This document shows, in pieces, positions 1 to 8,641 of a stretch of 10,609 nt of DNA; the first letter of the stretch is position 1; each line of letters opens with the position of its first letter. The translations under genes were made by a program, and so were the position numbers. Origin of the DNA: Bacteroidales bacterium UBA4333 (lineage in GTDB: Bacteria; Bacteroidota; Bacteroidia; Bacteroidales; Paludibacteraceae); contig DGTP01000007.1 of the NCBI GenBank assembly GCA_002394335.1, forward strand, positions 8,279 to 18,887. The letters run 5' to 3'. The notes under the pieces were generated by a model. It did not search any database, was not told the origin of the DNA, and worked only from the letters and a program-made list of their open reading frames with translations.

Positions 1-1420
<1,420 letters not shown>

Positions 1421-1473
1421 AAGATTAATATTGTTTTATAATGGTTGAATTTGTTATTGATTATTGTTCAGTT

Positions 1474-1495
1474 TCTCGACGAGGTCTCGACGAGA
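1474..1495. repeat. Short 11-bp tandem repeat, partly palindromic
   Basis: Two adjacent 11-mers, TCTCGACGAGG and TCTCGACGAGA, lie in the 83-base gap between the ATPase stop and the nifJ start. Each unit contains CTCGACGAG, a palindrome apart from its central base, and the outer TCTCG and CGAGA ends are complementary. It could fold into a weak interrupted hairpin in the ATPase-nifJ transcript, but no T-tract follows, so it does not look like an intrinsic terminator. A regulator-binding site or RNA processing site is possible; nothing in the sequence decides it. Confidence 0.45.
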
Positions 1496-1503
1496 GGTCG
1501 TAT

Positions 1504-2727
1504 TTAATACAGGAATCCAAAGAGCCACAACGGAATACTGTTACCCAAGCCCAATTCGATATCGCCGATAGCGGTAGGACGGATCACATCGCGTGTCGGC
1601 TTGTCACAGCGGACATCAAAGTAATACATATTATCCACCACAAACATTGCATTGCGCTCGGTAGCATTCACCTTATGCGAGCCATGGAGACAAGCATAGA
1701 AGAATGTCTCATAAACATCCTGATCACTCAACTCGCGCTCAGAGATCATATGCTGGATATTGGTATTCTGAATATAGACTTTAAGCGGTTTGGAAGGGAA
1801 TTGCTTGCCCTGCATATACAGCAGATTGAGCAAACGGGCATCCTTGAGATACTTGATATAATTCATCGTAGTAGCACGACTGAGCTCTATCTCATCGGAG
1901 ATGCTACTGATATTGAGTGCGCAAGGCGTCTCGCGCAACATGATATAAAGCAGTTTGCGCAGCTTATGCAGGCATGCCACATCAATCTGCTTGATCATCA
2001 GCACATCGACATCAAGCATCATATTGAGTGTCTTAAGAAGGGCTTCCTCGAAAGACGGAGCTTTGAGATGTGCCGGATAATAGCCGTGCTTGATATAATC
2101 GCGCAGATAGTTGAGCGGGTGTACAATCTCGCATAACTCACGGGAGATGGAGGCATGGTTGCGGAGCACTTGCTCCAAGGTATAACTTTTGAGATTCAGC
2201 CCCGTACGCAGATTGATATACTCCCGGAAAGAAAGTCCGCGGAGGTTATACATGTGCACAATGTTGGCAATATCCTTGTTATCCTCCACAAGCCGCATCA
2301 CCGGCGAAGCGGAGAAGATGATCTTCATGTCATGGAACCTGTCATAACACTTGCGGAGTTCTCTGGACCAGTTCGGATACTTGAAGGTCTGGTCCAAGAG
2401 CAGCGTGCGTCCTCCTTGTTTATAAAAAGCGCGTGCCACCTCCATGAGCGAGTGCTCGGTGAAGAAGAAATTGTCAAAATTGATGTAGAGACTCCGGCGC
2501 TTAGGAACAGAACCTTTACGGAGGCGTTTCTTGGCATCCTCCTCCAGTTCCATGGCGCGTAATTCTTTAGCTCTGGTCAACAAGAAATCCGTCTTGCCCA
2601 CCCCACGACCGCCCTTAATAGCGATCAAACGATCGTCCCAATTGATCTCGTCCATGAGTTGTCTGCGCAAGGGAACTTGGACGCGTTCAATCAAATAATC
2701 GTGTGTCTTAAAAAAAGATTTTAACAT
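1504..2727 (-). CDS. AAA_14-family ATP-binding protein with DUF4143-like C-terminal region, altered Walker B
   Basis: A 407-residue P-loop protein of the AAA_14 plus DUF4143-like type that is common and multi-copy in Bacteroidales; the biological role of the family is poorly known. Visible: Walker A GGRGVGKT (Gly39-Thr46); a region SLYINFDNFFFTEHSL (79-94); Walker B-like TLLLDQTFKYPNWSREL (108-124); a sensor-like strand KIIFSASPVMRL (135-146); LRGLSFREYI (162-171); a winged-helix-like segment around 250-300 (ISDEIELSRATTMNYIKYL); and the family's characteristic end IPLWLFGFLY. Relatives, as I remember them, read LDEVHKYPNWS in Walker B and FTGSS at the sensor; here the catalytic Glu position is Gln113 and the sensor reads FSASP. 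ATP binding is likely, but hydrolysis is doubtful. The start fits the promoter at 2759-2790, giving a leader of roughly 25 bases. nifJ follows on the same strand. Full length, no frameshift seen. Confidence 0.85.
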   Translation of the reverse strand: MLKSFFKTHDYLIERVQVPLRRQLMDEINWDDRLIAIKGGRGVGKTDFLLTRAKELRAMELEEDAKKRLRKGSVPKRRSLYINFDNFFFTEHSLMEVARAFYKQGGRTLLLDQTFKYPNWSRELRKCYDRFHDMKIIFSASPVMRLVEDNKDIANIVHMYNLRGLSFREYINLRTGLNLKSYTLEQVLRNHASISRELCEIVHPLNYLRDYIKHGYYPAHLKAPSFEEALLKTLNMMLDVDVLMIKQIDVACLHKLRKLLYIMLRETPCALNISSISDEIELSRATTMNYIKYLKDARLLNLLYMQGKQFPSKPLKVYIQNTNIQHMISERELSDQDVYETFFYACLHGSHKVNATERNAMFVVDNMYYFDVRCDKPTRDVIRPTAIGDIELGLGNSIPLWLFGFLY

Positions 2728-2758
2728 ATCAATGGGTTATCCCGTTTGTTTTGCGCTG

Positions 2759-2790
2759 CAAAATTACAAAAAAAAAATCGCTTTTGCAAT
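2759..2790 (-). promoter_or_regulatory. Promoter for the AAA_14 ATPase (-nifJ) unit
   Basis: Read on the minus strand, TAATTTTG (2766-2759) matches the Bacteroidota -7 consensus TAnnTTTG exactly. The -33 element would be ATTG (2790-2787) after a 20-base spacer, one mismatch from TTTG. The spacer contains a run of ten A/T pairs. Transcription would begin near 2752, about 25 bases before the ATG at 2727. The promoter faces away from the one at 2868-2899, giving a divergent arrangement. Confidence 0.65.
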
Positions 2791-2867
2791 ATCGAGTTGA
2801 CATTTTTTGAAAAAAAATAGTATTTTTACCTATTTTGAGGGATTTTTTATAAAAAATGGTGATAAAA

Positions 2868-2899
2868 TTTGTAGATATTAACAATTTTTTGTATCTTTG
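2868..2899 (+). promoter_or_regulatory. Promoter for the secreted protein-cstA-engB operon
   Basis: TTTG (2868-2871), a 20-base spacer, then TATCTTTG (2892-2899): a full match to the Bacteroidota primary sigma consensus (-33 TTTG, -7 TAnnTTTG). Transcription would start near 2905, giving a leader of about 30 bases before the ATG at 2935. The surrounding 2761-2890 stretch is very AT-rich, with A and T runs of 6-10. I see no hairpin or obvious operator between the two divergent promoters. Confidence 0.85.
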
Positions 2900-2934
2900 C
2901 AGACTTTAGACAATCACCCAAAAACTCTATCTTT

Positions 2935-4896
2935 ATGAAAAATGCAATGAAATTATTTTTCACCCTGAGTGTCTTATTGACATTAACGGGTTCGGTGTGT
3001 GCACAAAAGTTTGAGAACACACTATGCTGGTTTGACAATTCAAGCGGTCAGTTTTCGGATATCAGATCCCGCTATCTGACAGAAGCCATACAACCGTATT
3101 GTCTGTATATTGTGAAGAACGAGCATCATATGCCCTATAACATGCCGGCAGATGCCGGAAGCGCTCCTCAATCACCGCAGTATGAAGCGAGTGCCTTGGT
3201 ATATGTGCTGCCCGGCAAACGTCTGGAGGAGCTGAAGAGGTTAGAGAAATTATATATCAATCCCATATGGGCGGAAATCCGCAGTTTTGCCGGCGAAGCA
3301 GAAAAAAGCCGCACTAAAGGCGGAGGGTTTCTATTTACCTTCCCTATCGGTGATCCGGAAAGAATACTGGTAGAAGGCAAGGAAGAGACGGTGCGTTTTA
3401 TGGGAGTGAACGACGCCAAGAAGACAGATTACACGATTGATTTCGGGCAATCGCCGTTTTTCCTGAGCATATTCAATGCGCAAGCGTTACAGATGCGCAT
3501 GCATATATATAGGTATTATGATGCCGAAGCCGACAAGAGTGCCATGGTGATATTCCAGCAAAGCGGTCTGGATCGCGAGTACGAACCAACGGATGAGTTG
3601 TTAGGAATAGCGGCATTGTTCGGAGAATTGAGTTCGATGCTCGTGATGAAGAACCCTGCGAATGCACAGTCGATAAAAGACTGGATCAATAATAGTACAT
3701 GGAAGGATATCCAACCTGATTTTGAGCGGTATTTTCATCTCAAATCTGCCAAAGGCGGAAAGGAGGACGGTGATGATGACCAAAAGAAAGTGCCGCCAAT
3801 TGACGTAGAAAACGACTCTACAATACGTATCGGCGGTCAAAACGGCAAAGGCGGAGAGGTGATACGAAGGATAGATCCGCAACCGGGAGAACCGAAAATC
3901 CTCGTACTAAAGAAACCAGAGCCATTAGACGAAAAAGACCCGGAAAGTCCCGGTCAGCGAATGGTATTCCCGAAAGCAGGATCGCTGTCCAACGGAGGTT
4001 TTTACATGGCGGAGAACGACACCGCCACCTACCTCATTGCCACAGCACAAAGTATGGTCTTCGGCGTCAACAAATCCAACGGAGAAATCACAATGGACAC
4101 CCTTCCGCGCGTGACAAACAAATATAATATCGCCGGTGCCGGTTGTGTGAAAGACGGCAGGTTGCTTGTCTATCAGTCGAAGAGAGGGGTGATAGATGTC
4201 TTCAACCACCAAGTGGTACTGAACGACAGCCGCAGTGTAGAAAGAGAGTGCATGGTGGTTAATAGCGAGACCGACCGCGTATATATATGGAACAAGAATG
4301 TACTGAAGGAATACAACGGGCAGATGAAAGAACTGAAAACATATACTCTTCCCGTAGAGGAACTGGAAATCACCAAAGTGCTGATCGGTAAAGACGGCAG
4401 GCTTTGGATATCCATCGGCAAAGGCTATTCGCACGAAGGCTACCTGACGCTCAAAGACGGTAAGACGACTGAATTCGTCACACAAGATTATAATGTCAGA
4501 ATCCCCTTTGTAGTCCCCTACTCCAACACCACCTGTCTCGGCTATAAAAACGGGCTCTACGAGGTGCCTATAACAGGCGAACCCAAATGCCTCATGCCTA
4601 CCGAATGGCGCTATATGCAGTGGGCGGCGATGAACAGCAAGGGAGATTTGTTTGTGATGCATGACAACTTCACTTTCGAGCGATACACAACCAAAGGCGG
4701 CATCCGCCTTGCCGAGACCTACACCAAGGATTTACGGTTTGGCAAAAAGGGGAAGATGCTGTATCAGCAGTTATATATTGACCGTTTGGATAACTTATGG
4801 ATATACACCGGCAACGATGTCTTTCTTTGGCATCCGAGCGGAAAACTGAATGGATATAACGGATTTAACGGAACTATAACTATTGGAGCAGAATGA
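2935..4896 (+). CDS. Secreted protein of unknown function with C-terminal beta-propeller-like repeats
   Basis: I do not recognise a named family for this 653-residue protein. An N-terminal signal peptide is clear: Lys2 and Lys6, a hydrophobic stretch LFFTLSVLLTL, and a likely signal peptidase I site VCA/Q after residue 23. Cys22 does not sit in a lipobox, so a soluble periplasmic or exported protein is expected. Residues about 25-270 form an unassigned mixed domain. Residues about 272-345 are a polar linker rich in Gly, Asp, Lys and Pro (GGKEDGDDDQKKVPP). Residues about 345-653 contain blade-like repeats resembling two-component-regulator propellers: KDGRLWISIGKG (486-497), KGDLFVMHDNF (569-579), LDNLWIYTGNDVFLWHPSG (618-636). 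No kinase, type IX sorting domain or further membrane segment is visible. The ATG at 2935 fits the promoter and signal peptide; an in-frame ATG at 2947 is the alternative. The stop overlaps the cstA start (ATGA), implying translational coupling. Confidence 0.85.
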   Translation: MKNAMKLFFTLSVLLTLTGSVCAQKFENTLCWFDNSSGQFSDIRSRYLTEAIQPYCLYIVKNEHHMPYNMPADAGSAPQSPQYEASALVYVLPGKRLEELKRLEKLYINPIWAEIRSFAGEAEKSRTKGGGFLFTFPIGDPERILVEGKEETVRFMGVNDAKKTDYTIDFGQSPFFLSIFNAQALQMRMHIYRYYDAEADKSAMVIFQQSGLDREYEPTDELLGIAALFGELSSMLVMKNPANAQSIKDWINNSTWKDIQPDFERYFHLKSAKGGKEDGDDDQKKVPPIDVENDSTIRIGGQNGKGGEVIRRIDPQPGEPKILVLKKPEPLDEKDPESPGQRMVFPKAGSLSNGGFYMAENDTATYLIATAQSMVFGVNKSNGEITMDTLPRVTNKYNIAGAGCVKDGRLLVYQSKRGVIDVFNHQVVLNDSRSVERECMVVNSETDRVYIWNKNVLKEYNGQMKELKTYTLPVEELEITKVLIGKDGRLWISIGKGYSHEGYLTLKDGKTTEFVTQDYNVRIPFVVPYSNTTCLGYKNGLYEVPITGEPKCLMPTEWRYMQWAAMNSKGDLFVMHDNFTFERYTTKGGIRLAETYTKDLRFGKKGKMLYQQLYIDRLDNLWIYTGNDVFLWHPSGKLNGYNGFNGTITIGAE

Positions 4897-6416
4897 TTAC
4901 ATTTCTGGTAGCATTGGCCGTGCTGGTGATAGGATTTTTCACGTACGGCGTTTTAGTAGAGAAGATTTTCGGCATTGAGCCGGAGCGTAAGACCCCCGCT
5001 TTGACCAAAGCGGACGGAGTGGATTTTGTGCCGATGGCACCATGGAGGATATTCCTGGTACAATTCCTGAATATCGCAGGACTCGGCCCTATCTTCGGTG
5101 CGATCATGGGTATTTTCTATGGTCCGGCGGCGTTCCTATGGATTGTTTTCGGAACGATCTTCGCCGGCGGTGTGCATGATTACCTGAGCGGTATGCTCTC
5201 CATACGCAAAGGCGGTGTGTCGCTTCCGGATATTATCGGCGATGAGTTAGGGCAAGGCACCAAGATCTTTATGCGTGTGCTGAGTCTGGTGTTGCTTATT
5301 CTACTTACCACCACCTTTCTTTCCGGTCCGGCTACGCTGCTACAGGGTTTGGCAGGCTTGGGAACGATGGATTTTCAGGGGCATATGATTCCTATCATAT
5401 GGGTACTCATCATCTTTGGCTACTATGCCTTGGCAACTGTGCTGCCAGTAGATAAACTGATAGGTCGTTTCTACCCTATCTTCGGCGGAATACTGCTGTT
5501 TATGGGATTAGGAATCATGGTAGTGATGTTAGGCTGGCACAGTTCGGAGATGCCTGAGGTGATGGACGGTCTGCAGAACCGTCAGACCAACGGTCTGCCG
5601 CTTTTCCCGATGATGTTCGTCTCCATCGCATGCGGTGCCATATCCGGTTTCCACGGCACGCAGAGCCCTATCATGGCGCGGTGCTGCACCAGCGAACGAC
5701 AAGGTCGCTGGATATTCTACGGTGCCATGGTGGCGGAAGGTATATTAGCACTGATATGGGCAGCTGCCGCCGGCACATTCTTTGCCGATCCGGAGAAGGG
5801 TCTGTACGGTATAGACGGCTTACAGGCTTTTGCGGCACAGCACCCGGGCGAGAATATCGCCGCGCTGGTGATTGACAAGGTGAGCCGTAGCTGGTTAGGC
5901 ACGGTAGGCGGTATCTTGGCTATCATCGGCGTGATTGCTGCACCTATCACCAGTGGCGACACAGCGCTGCGTAGTGCCCGACTGATTGTAGCGGACTTCC
6001 TGAAATGGGATCAACGGCCTATTCCGAAGCGTCTGATAATCGCCATACCGCTGTTCCTCTGCGTGTTCGGCATGGTGTTCGTGGACTTCAATGTGGTATG
6101 GCGTTATTTCGCGTGGACGAACCAGACACTCGCGGTCTTCACTCTATGGGCGGGAACAGTTTGGCTTTACAAGAAAAGCCAAATGAAAGATGAAAAATTA
6201 GAAATTAAAAATTATCGCTACGGGTATCTGATAGCGCTGGTGCCGGCGTTGTTCATGACGATGGTGTGCAGCAGTTATATTCTCATTGCGCCGGAAGGAC
6301 TGGCGCTGAAAGCAAATCTGCGATGGATCGGATATGCGGTAGCCGGAATAGTAACCTTGTGCTGTCTGACCGGATTTATTCTCTGGACTAAAAAAGCAAA
6401 CAAACAACAACTATGA
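4893..6416 (+). CDS. cstA: CstA-family carbon starvation transporter (peptide/pyruvate permease)
   Basis: Polytopic inner-membrane permease of the CstA family; E. coli members (CstA, BtsT) are linked to peptide and pyruvate uptake. Family motifs seen: FLNIAGLGPIFGAIMGIFYGP, AGGVHDYLSGMLSIRKGG, SGFHGTQSPIMARCC and APITSGDTALRSARLIVAD, across roughly a dozen hydrophobic segments. At 507 residues it belongs to the short class; the E. coli protein is about 700. Substrate cannot be deduced. The ATG at 4893 overlaps the upstream stop as ATGA, and its own TGA (6414-6416) overlaps the engB start in the same way, so all three genes are probably one coupled transcript. A Lys-rich loop near residues 427-442 (KKSQMKDEKLEIKNYR) is coded by AT-rich DNA (6180-6217) unlike the rest of the gene and looks like an insertion before the last two or three helices. 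Confidence 0.93.
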   Translation: MITFLVALAVLVIGFFTYGVLVEKIFGIEPERKTPALTKADGVDFVPMAPWRIFLVQFLNIAGLGPIFGAIMGIFYGPAAFLWIVFGTIFAGGVHDYLSGMLSIRKGGVSLPDIIGDELGQGTKIFMRVLSLVLLILLTTTFLSGPATLLQGLAGLGTMDFQGHMIPIIWVLIIFGYYALATVLPVDKLIGRFYPIFGGILLFMGLGIMVVMLGWHSSEMPEVMDGLQNRQTNGLPLFPMMFVSIACGAISGFHGTQSPIMARCCTSERQGRWIFYGAMVAEGILALIWAAAAGTFFADPEKGLYGIDGLQAFAAQHPGENIAALVIDKVSRSWLGTVGGILAIIGVIAAPITSGDTALRSARLIVADFLKWDQRPIPKRLIIAIPLFLCVFGMVFVDFNVVWRYFAWTNQTLAVFTLWAGTVWLYKKSQMKDEKLEIKNYRYGYLIALVPALFMTMVCSSYILIAPEGLALKANLRWIGYAVAGIVTLCCLTGFILWTKKANKQQL

Positions 6417-7042
6417 TTACCCGCGCATCTTTTGTTATATCCTCTCCGGATGTGATGCAATGTCCAAAGACCAACTTGCCGGAGTATGCTTTTATCGGAC
6501 GCAGTAATGTAGGCAAGTCGAGTTTGATCAACATGCTTTGCCATGACCCCAAACTTGCCAAGACGAGCCAGAAGCCCGGTAAGACACTGCTTATCAACCA
6601 TTTCTTCATCGAAAGCAAAAACTCAAATGACAAAGCAAATGACACATGGCATCTGGTGGATCTGCCGGGATACGGCTATGCACAGGCCAGTCAGAAGCAA
6701 CGTGAAAACCTCAGACGAATGATAGAGCGGTATTGTCTGCTCCGTGAGCAATTGTGCAACCTCTTTGTACTGGTTGACAGCCGCCATGCGCCGCAGAAAA
6801 TAGACCTTGAGTTTATGAACTGGCTCGGCGAACAAGAGATACCTTTCTCAATCGTCTTTACCAAAGCCGACAAACAGGGACGCGTACGGCTGCAAGAGAA
6901 CGTTGAGGCATATAAGAAAGTGCTGTTGGAGACATGGGAAGAACTGCCTCCTATCTTCGTTACTTCCGCTGAAAAGAATCAAGGTGGAGAGGAAATTGTC
7001 AACTATATAGAAGAGATCAACGCCTCTTTAGTCGCAGAGTGA
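6413..7042 (+). CDS. engB: Ribosome biogenesis GTP-binding protein EngB/YsxC/YihA
   Basis: Small cytoplasmic TRAFAC-class GTPase required for assembly of the large ribosomal subunit. At 209 residues it is normal length. All G motifs are present: G1 GRSNVGKSS (29-37), the G2/switch I region TSQKPGKT (51-58), G3 DLPGYGYA (83-90), G4 TKAD (150-153), G5 TSAEK (184-188). VDSRHAPQKIDLEFMNWL is the family's helix region. Between the strand LINHFFI and WHLVDLPG there is a polar loop of about ten extra residues (SKNSNDKANDT, 68-78), encoded by two copies of CAAATGACA separated by three bases (6624-6632, 6636-6644). The start codon overlaps the cstA stop (ATGA). The 3' end overlaps the convergent Usp-like gene by 15 bases, so no separate terminator space exists. 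Its presence behind cstA is probably operon convenience rather than shared function. Confidence 0.96.
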   Translation: MITRASFVISSPDVMQCPKTNLPEYAFIGRSNVGKSSLINMLCHDPKLAKTSQKPGKTLLINHFFIESKNSNDKANDTWHLVDLPGYGYAQASQKQRENLRRMIERYCLLREQLCNLFVLVDSRHAPQKIDLEFMNWLGEQEIPFSIVFTKADKQGRVRLQENVEAYKKVLLETWEELPPIFVTSAEKNQGGEEIVNYIEEINASLVAE

Positions 7043-7588
7043 GAACAGATCCTCACGGGGATTGACCAGCATCACCGGCACCAAAGCCCGTTTGATAGCA
7101 TGCCGCTCCGGCGGACCGAACAGAATATCATCCAGACCGTACTCACGGCTGGCTGTCAGCACCAGCAGATCATGCTGGAAATCCCGCTGGCGTTCACTGG
7201 CTTCCCGTATCAGCGAGAAGCTATCTTTTTGCGCTTCCACCACCTCGTAAGAGATTTGTTCGCCGGTGCGCTCCATCACACCGCGAAGATGGGTAACAAT
7301 CCTATTCGTATTCTGCTTGGCATGCGAACCGTAATCATGCGCACGAAGCAAAATTATATGCGCACCTGTCTTGCGGGCGAGATACGAACAAATCTCTGCC
7401 TTATAGACTTCCTCTTCAAGCATCGATACCGGCACAAGAATACGATGCAACGGCTTGATATTCATTGTATTTGTTATGAACACATAGGGACGCCTTTCCT
7501 CACGACATTCGTCCAGCGCACGCTGGATAGGCCGCGTAGCATTCGTACATTCTATGAGCCGTATGTCCTTGTTGTTATCCCAGATCAT
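7028..7588 (-). CDS. Universal stress protein-like (UspA-fold) protein, Bacteroidales type
   Basis: A 186-residue cytoplasmic protein. After an N-terminal region of about 48 residues (ECTNATRPIQRALDECREE, RPYVFITN) comes a single Usp-like alpha/beta domain: HRILVPVSM (48-56), a helix EEVYKAEICSYLARKTGAHIILLRA, a mid-domain segment, and DLLVLTAS (140-147) leading to FGPPERHAIKRALVPVMLVNPR. The strand VPVMLVNP is typical of the fold. The ATP-binding signature of Usp proteins (G-x2-G-x9-G[ST]) is absent and the usual Asp after the first strand is Ser55, so this looks like a non-ATP-binding member. The N-terminal region resembles the extension of Bacteroidales Usp-like proteins I remember, so it is probably genuine. 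Its ATG (7588-7586) overlaps the mltG stop as ATGA, placing it last in the CYTH-mltG-usp unit. Role in stress is inferred from the family only. Confidence 0.8.
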   Translation of the reverse strand: MIWDNNKDIRLIECTNATRPIQRALDECREERRPYVFITNTMNIKPLHRILVPVSMLEEEVYKAEICSYLARKTGAHIILLRAHDYGSHAKQNTNRIVTHLRGVMERTGEQISYEVVEAQKDSFSLIREASERQRDFQHDLLVLTASREYGLDDILFGPPERHAIKRALVPVMLVNPREDLFSLCD

Positions 7589-8637
7589 TTGGTGATATTG
7601 CGTTCGTTCAGTCGCTGCTGGTAGAGACGGGCAGTGGCTTCATGCTGTTGAAAAGTCTCCGAGAAGATATGCGTGCCCGAAAAATCGGGATTAGCACACA
7701 TATAGAGGTAGTCGGTCTTCGGAGCATTGAGCACAGCATCCAAAGCCGATGGTTGCGCCAGACGAATAGGTCCCGGAGGAAGACCGGTATTTTTGTAGGT
7801 GTTATACGGAGAATCGACTTGCAGATGCTTGTTCAACACCCTTCGCATCGTAAAATCGCCCACAGCAAAGATTACTGTTGGACATGCCTGCAAAGGCATA
7901 TCACGATGCAGGCGGTTGAGATATAAACTGGCAATAGTGGGATGCTCTTTGGTGTTATGGGTCTCTCCCTCCACAATAGATGCCAGAGTGGATACCTCAT
8001 AAGGCGTAAGACCTATAGCTTTGGCCTTAGCGCGCCGCTCATCCGTCCAAAAACGCTCAAACTCTTTGTTCATACGTTCAAAGAGTTGCTCCGGCGTCAT
8101 CGTCCAATAGACCTCATACGTATTAGGAATGAAGATACAGACCGCAGTCTCGGGTGTCAGCCCGTATTGCTTCAGAAACGGCACACTGTCCATATAGGTG
8201 CTGATAGTGGCGCTGTCAATCAACAGCGTTTGCGCAAGCCGCCCGGCTAATTGGTATCGCGTGCGGAGCGAGTTGTTGAACGTCAGGCGGATAGGAGTCT
8301 CTTCGCCTTTTTTCAACCGACGGATAAGCTGTCTGTTAGCCATCCTTGCGGGGAAAGTATAGTGCCCCGGCACAGGTTCCGTCAACTCCACTTTGGCACA
8401 GTCACGACGCCAAGCGGAGAGCGATGCTACCGTATAGTCAGCCTCAATAAGAGACATCACCGAGTCCAAGGAAGCGCCGGGATAGATATAATAACTGTGT
8501 TCCTCTCCGTCATTGGCTGAGAAATTGGAGCGGGCATAATGATAATACCGCACACCATAAAAACACATCAAGGTCAGACCTATCAACAGCACAACGGCCG
8601 AACAGATGAGATATATTTTGGATTTACTCAGTTTCAT
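7585..8637 (-). CDS. mltG: Endolytic peptidoglycan transglycosylase MltG (YceG-like)
   Basis: Inner-membrane-anchored lytic transglycosylase that cleaves nascent glycan strands and sets their length. The chosen ATG at 8637 gives 350 residues, with a short basic N terminus (MKLSKSK), one membrane anchor (about residues 8-28) and an extracytoplasmic domain. An in-frame ATG at 8673 would add 12 residues (IRAIITLICNV) but overlaps the upstream gene by 32 bases and makes a poorer topology signal. Visible: a LysM-like region near residues 50-120; the catalytic motif ASIVEGETHN (219-228) with Glu223 aligning with the essential Glu of E. coli MltG; SLYLNRLHRDMPLQ; PTVIFAVG; and DSPYNTYKNTGLPPGPI (275-291), all YceG hallmarks. 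PTV is preceded by Cys252 where E. coli has Asp. The start lies 4 bases after the CYTH stop, and the TGA overlaps the next start as ATGA, so it is the middle gene of a three-gene unit. Confidence 0.95.
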   Translation of the reverse strand: MKLSKSKIYLICSAVVLLIGLTLMCFYGVRYYHYARSNFSANDGEEHSYYIYPGASLDSVMSLIEADYTVASLSAWRRDCAKVELTEPVPGHYTFPARMANRQLIRRLKKGEETPIRLTFNNSLRTRYQLAGRLAQTLLIDSATISTYMDSVPFLKQYGLTPETAVCIFIPNTYEVYWTMTPEQLFERMNKEFERFWTDERRAKAKAIGLTPYEVSTLASIVEGETHNTKEHPTIASLYLNRLHRDMPLQACPTVIFAVGDFTMRRVLNKHLQVDSPYNTYKNTGLPPGPIRLAQPSALDAVLNAPKTDYLYMCANPDFSGTHIFSETFQQHEATARLYQQRLNERNITK

Positions 8638-8641
8638 CACA

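Noticed and set aside
1441..2562. Plus-strand open frames opposite the AAA_14 ATPase (1441-2136, 2155-2562)
   Set aside because: The minus strand has a Walker A motif, the family C-terminal signature and a matching promoter; the plus frames have none.
2728..2934. Possible small RNA or riboswitch in the divergent intergenic region
   Set aside because: Homopolymer-rich with no stable paired stems; the two promoters leave leaders of only about 25-30 bases.
3925..4662. 245-codon minus-strand open frame inside the secreted protein gene
   Set aside because: Antisense to a gene with a promoter, signal peptide and coupled downstream gene; no motif or promoter supports the minus product.
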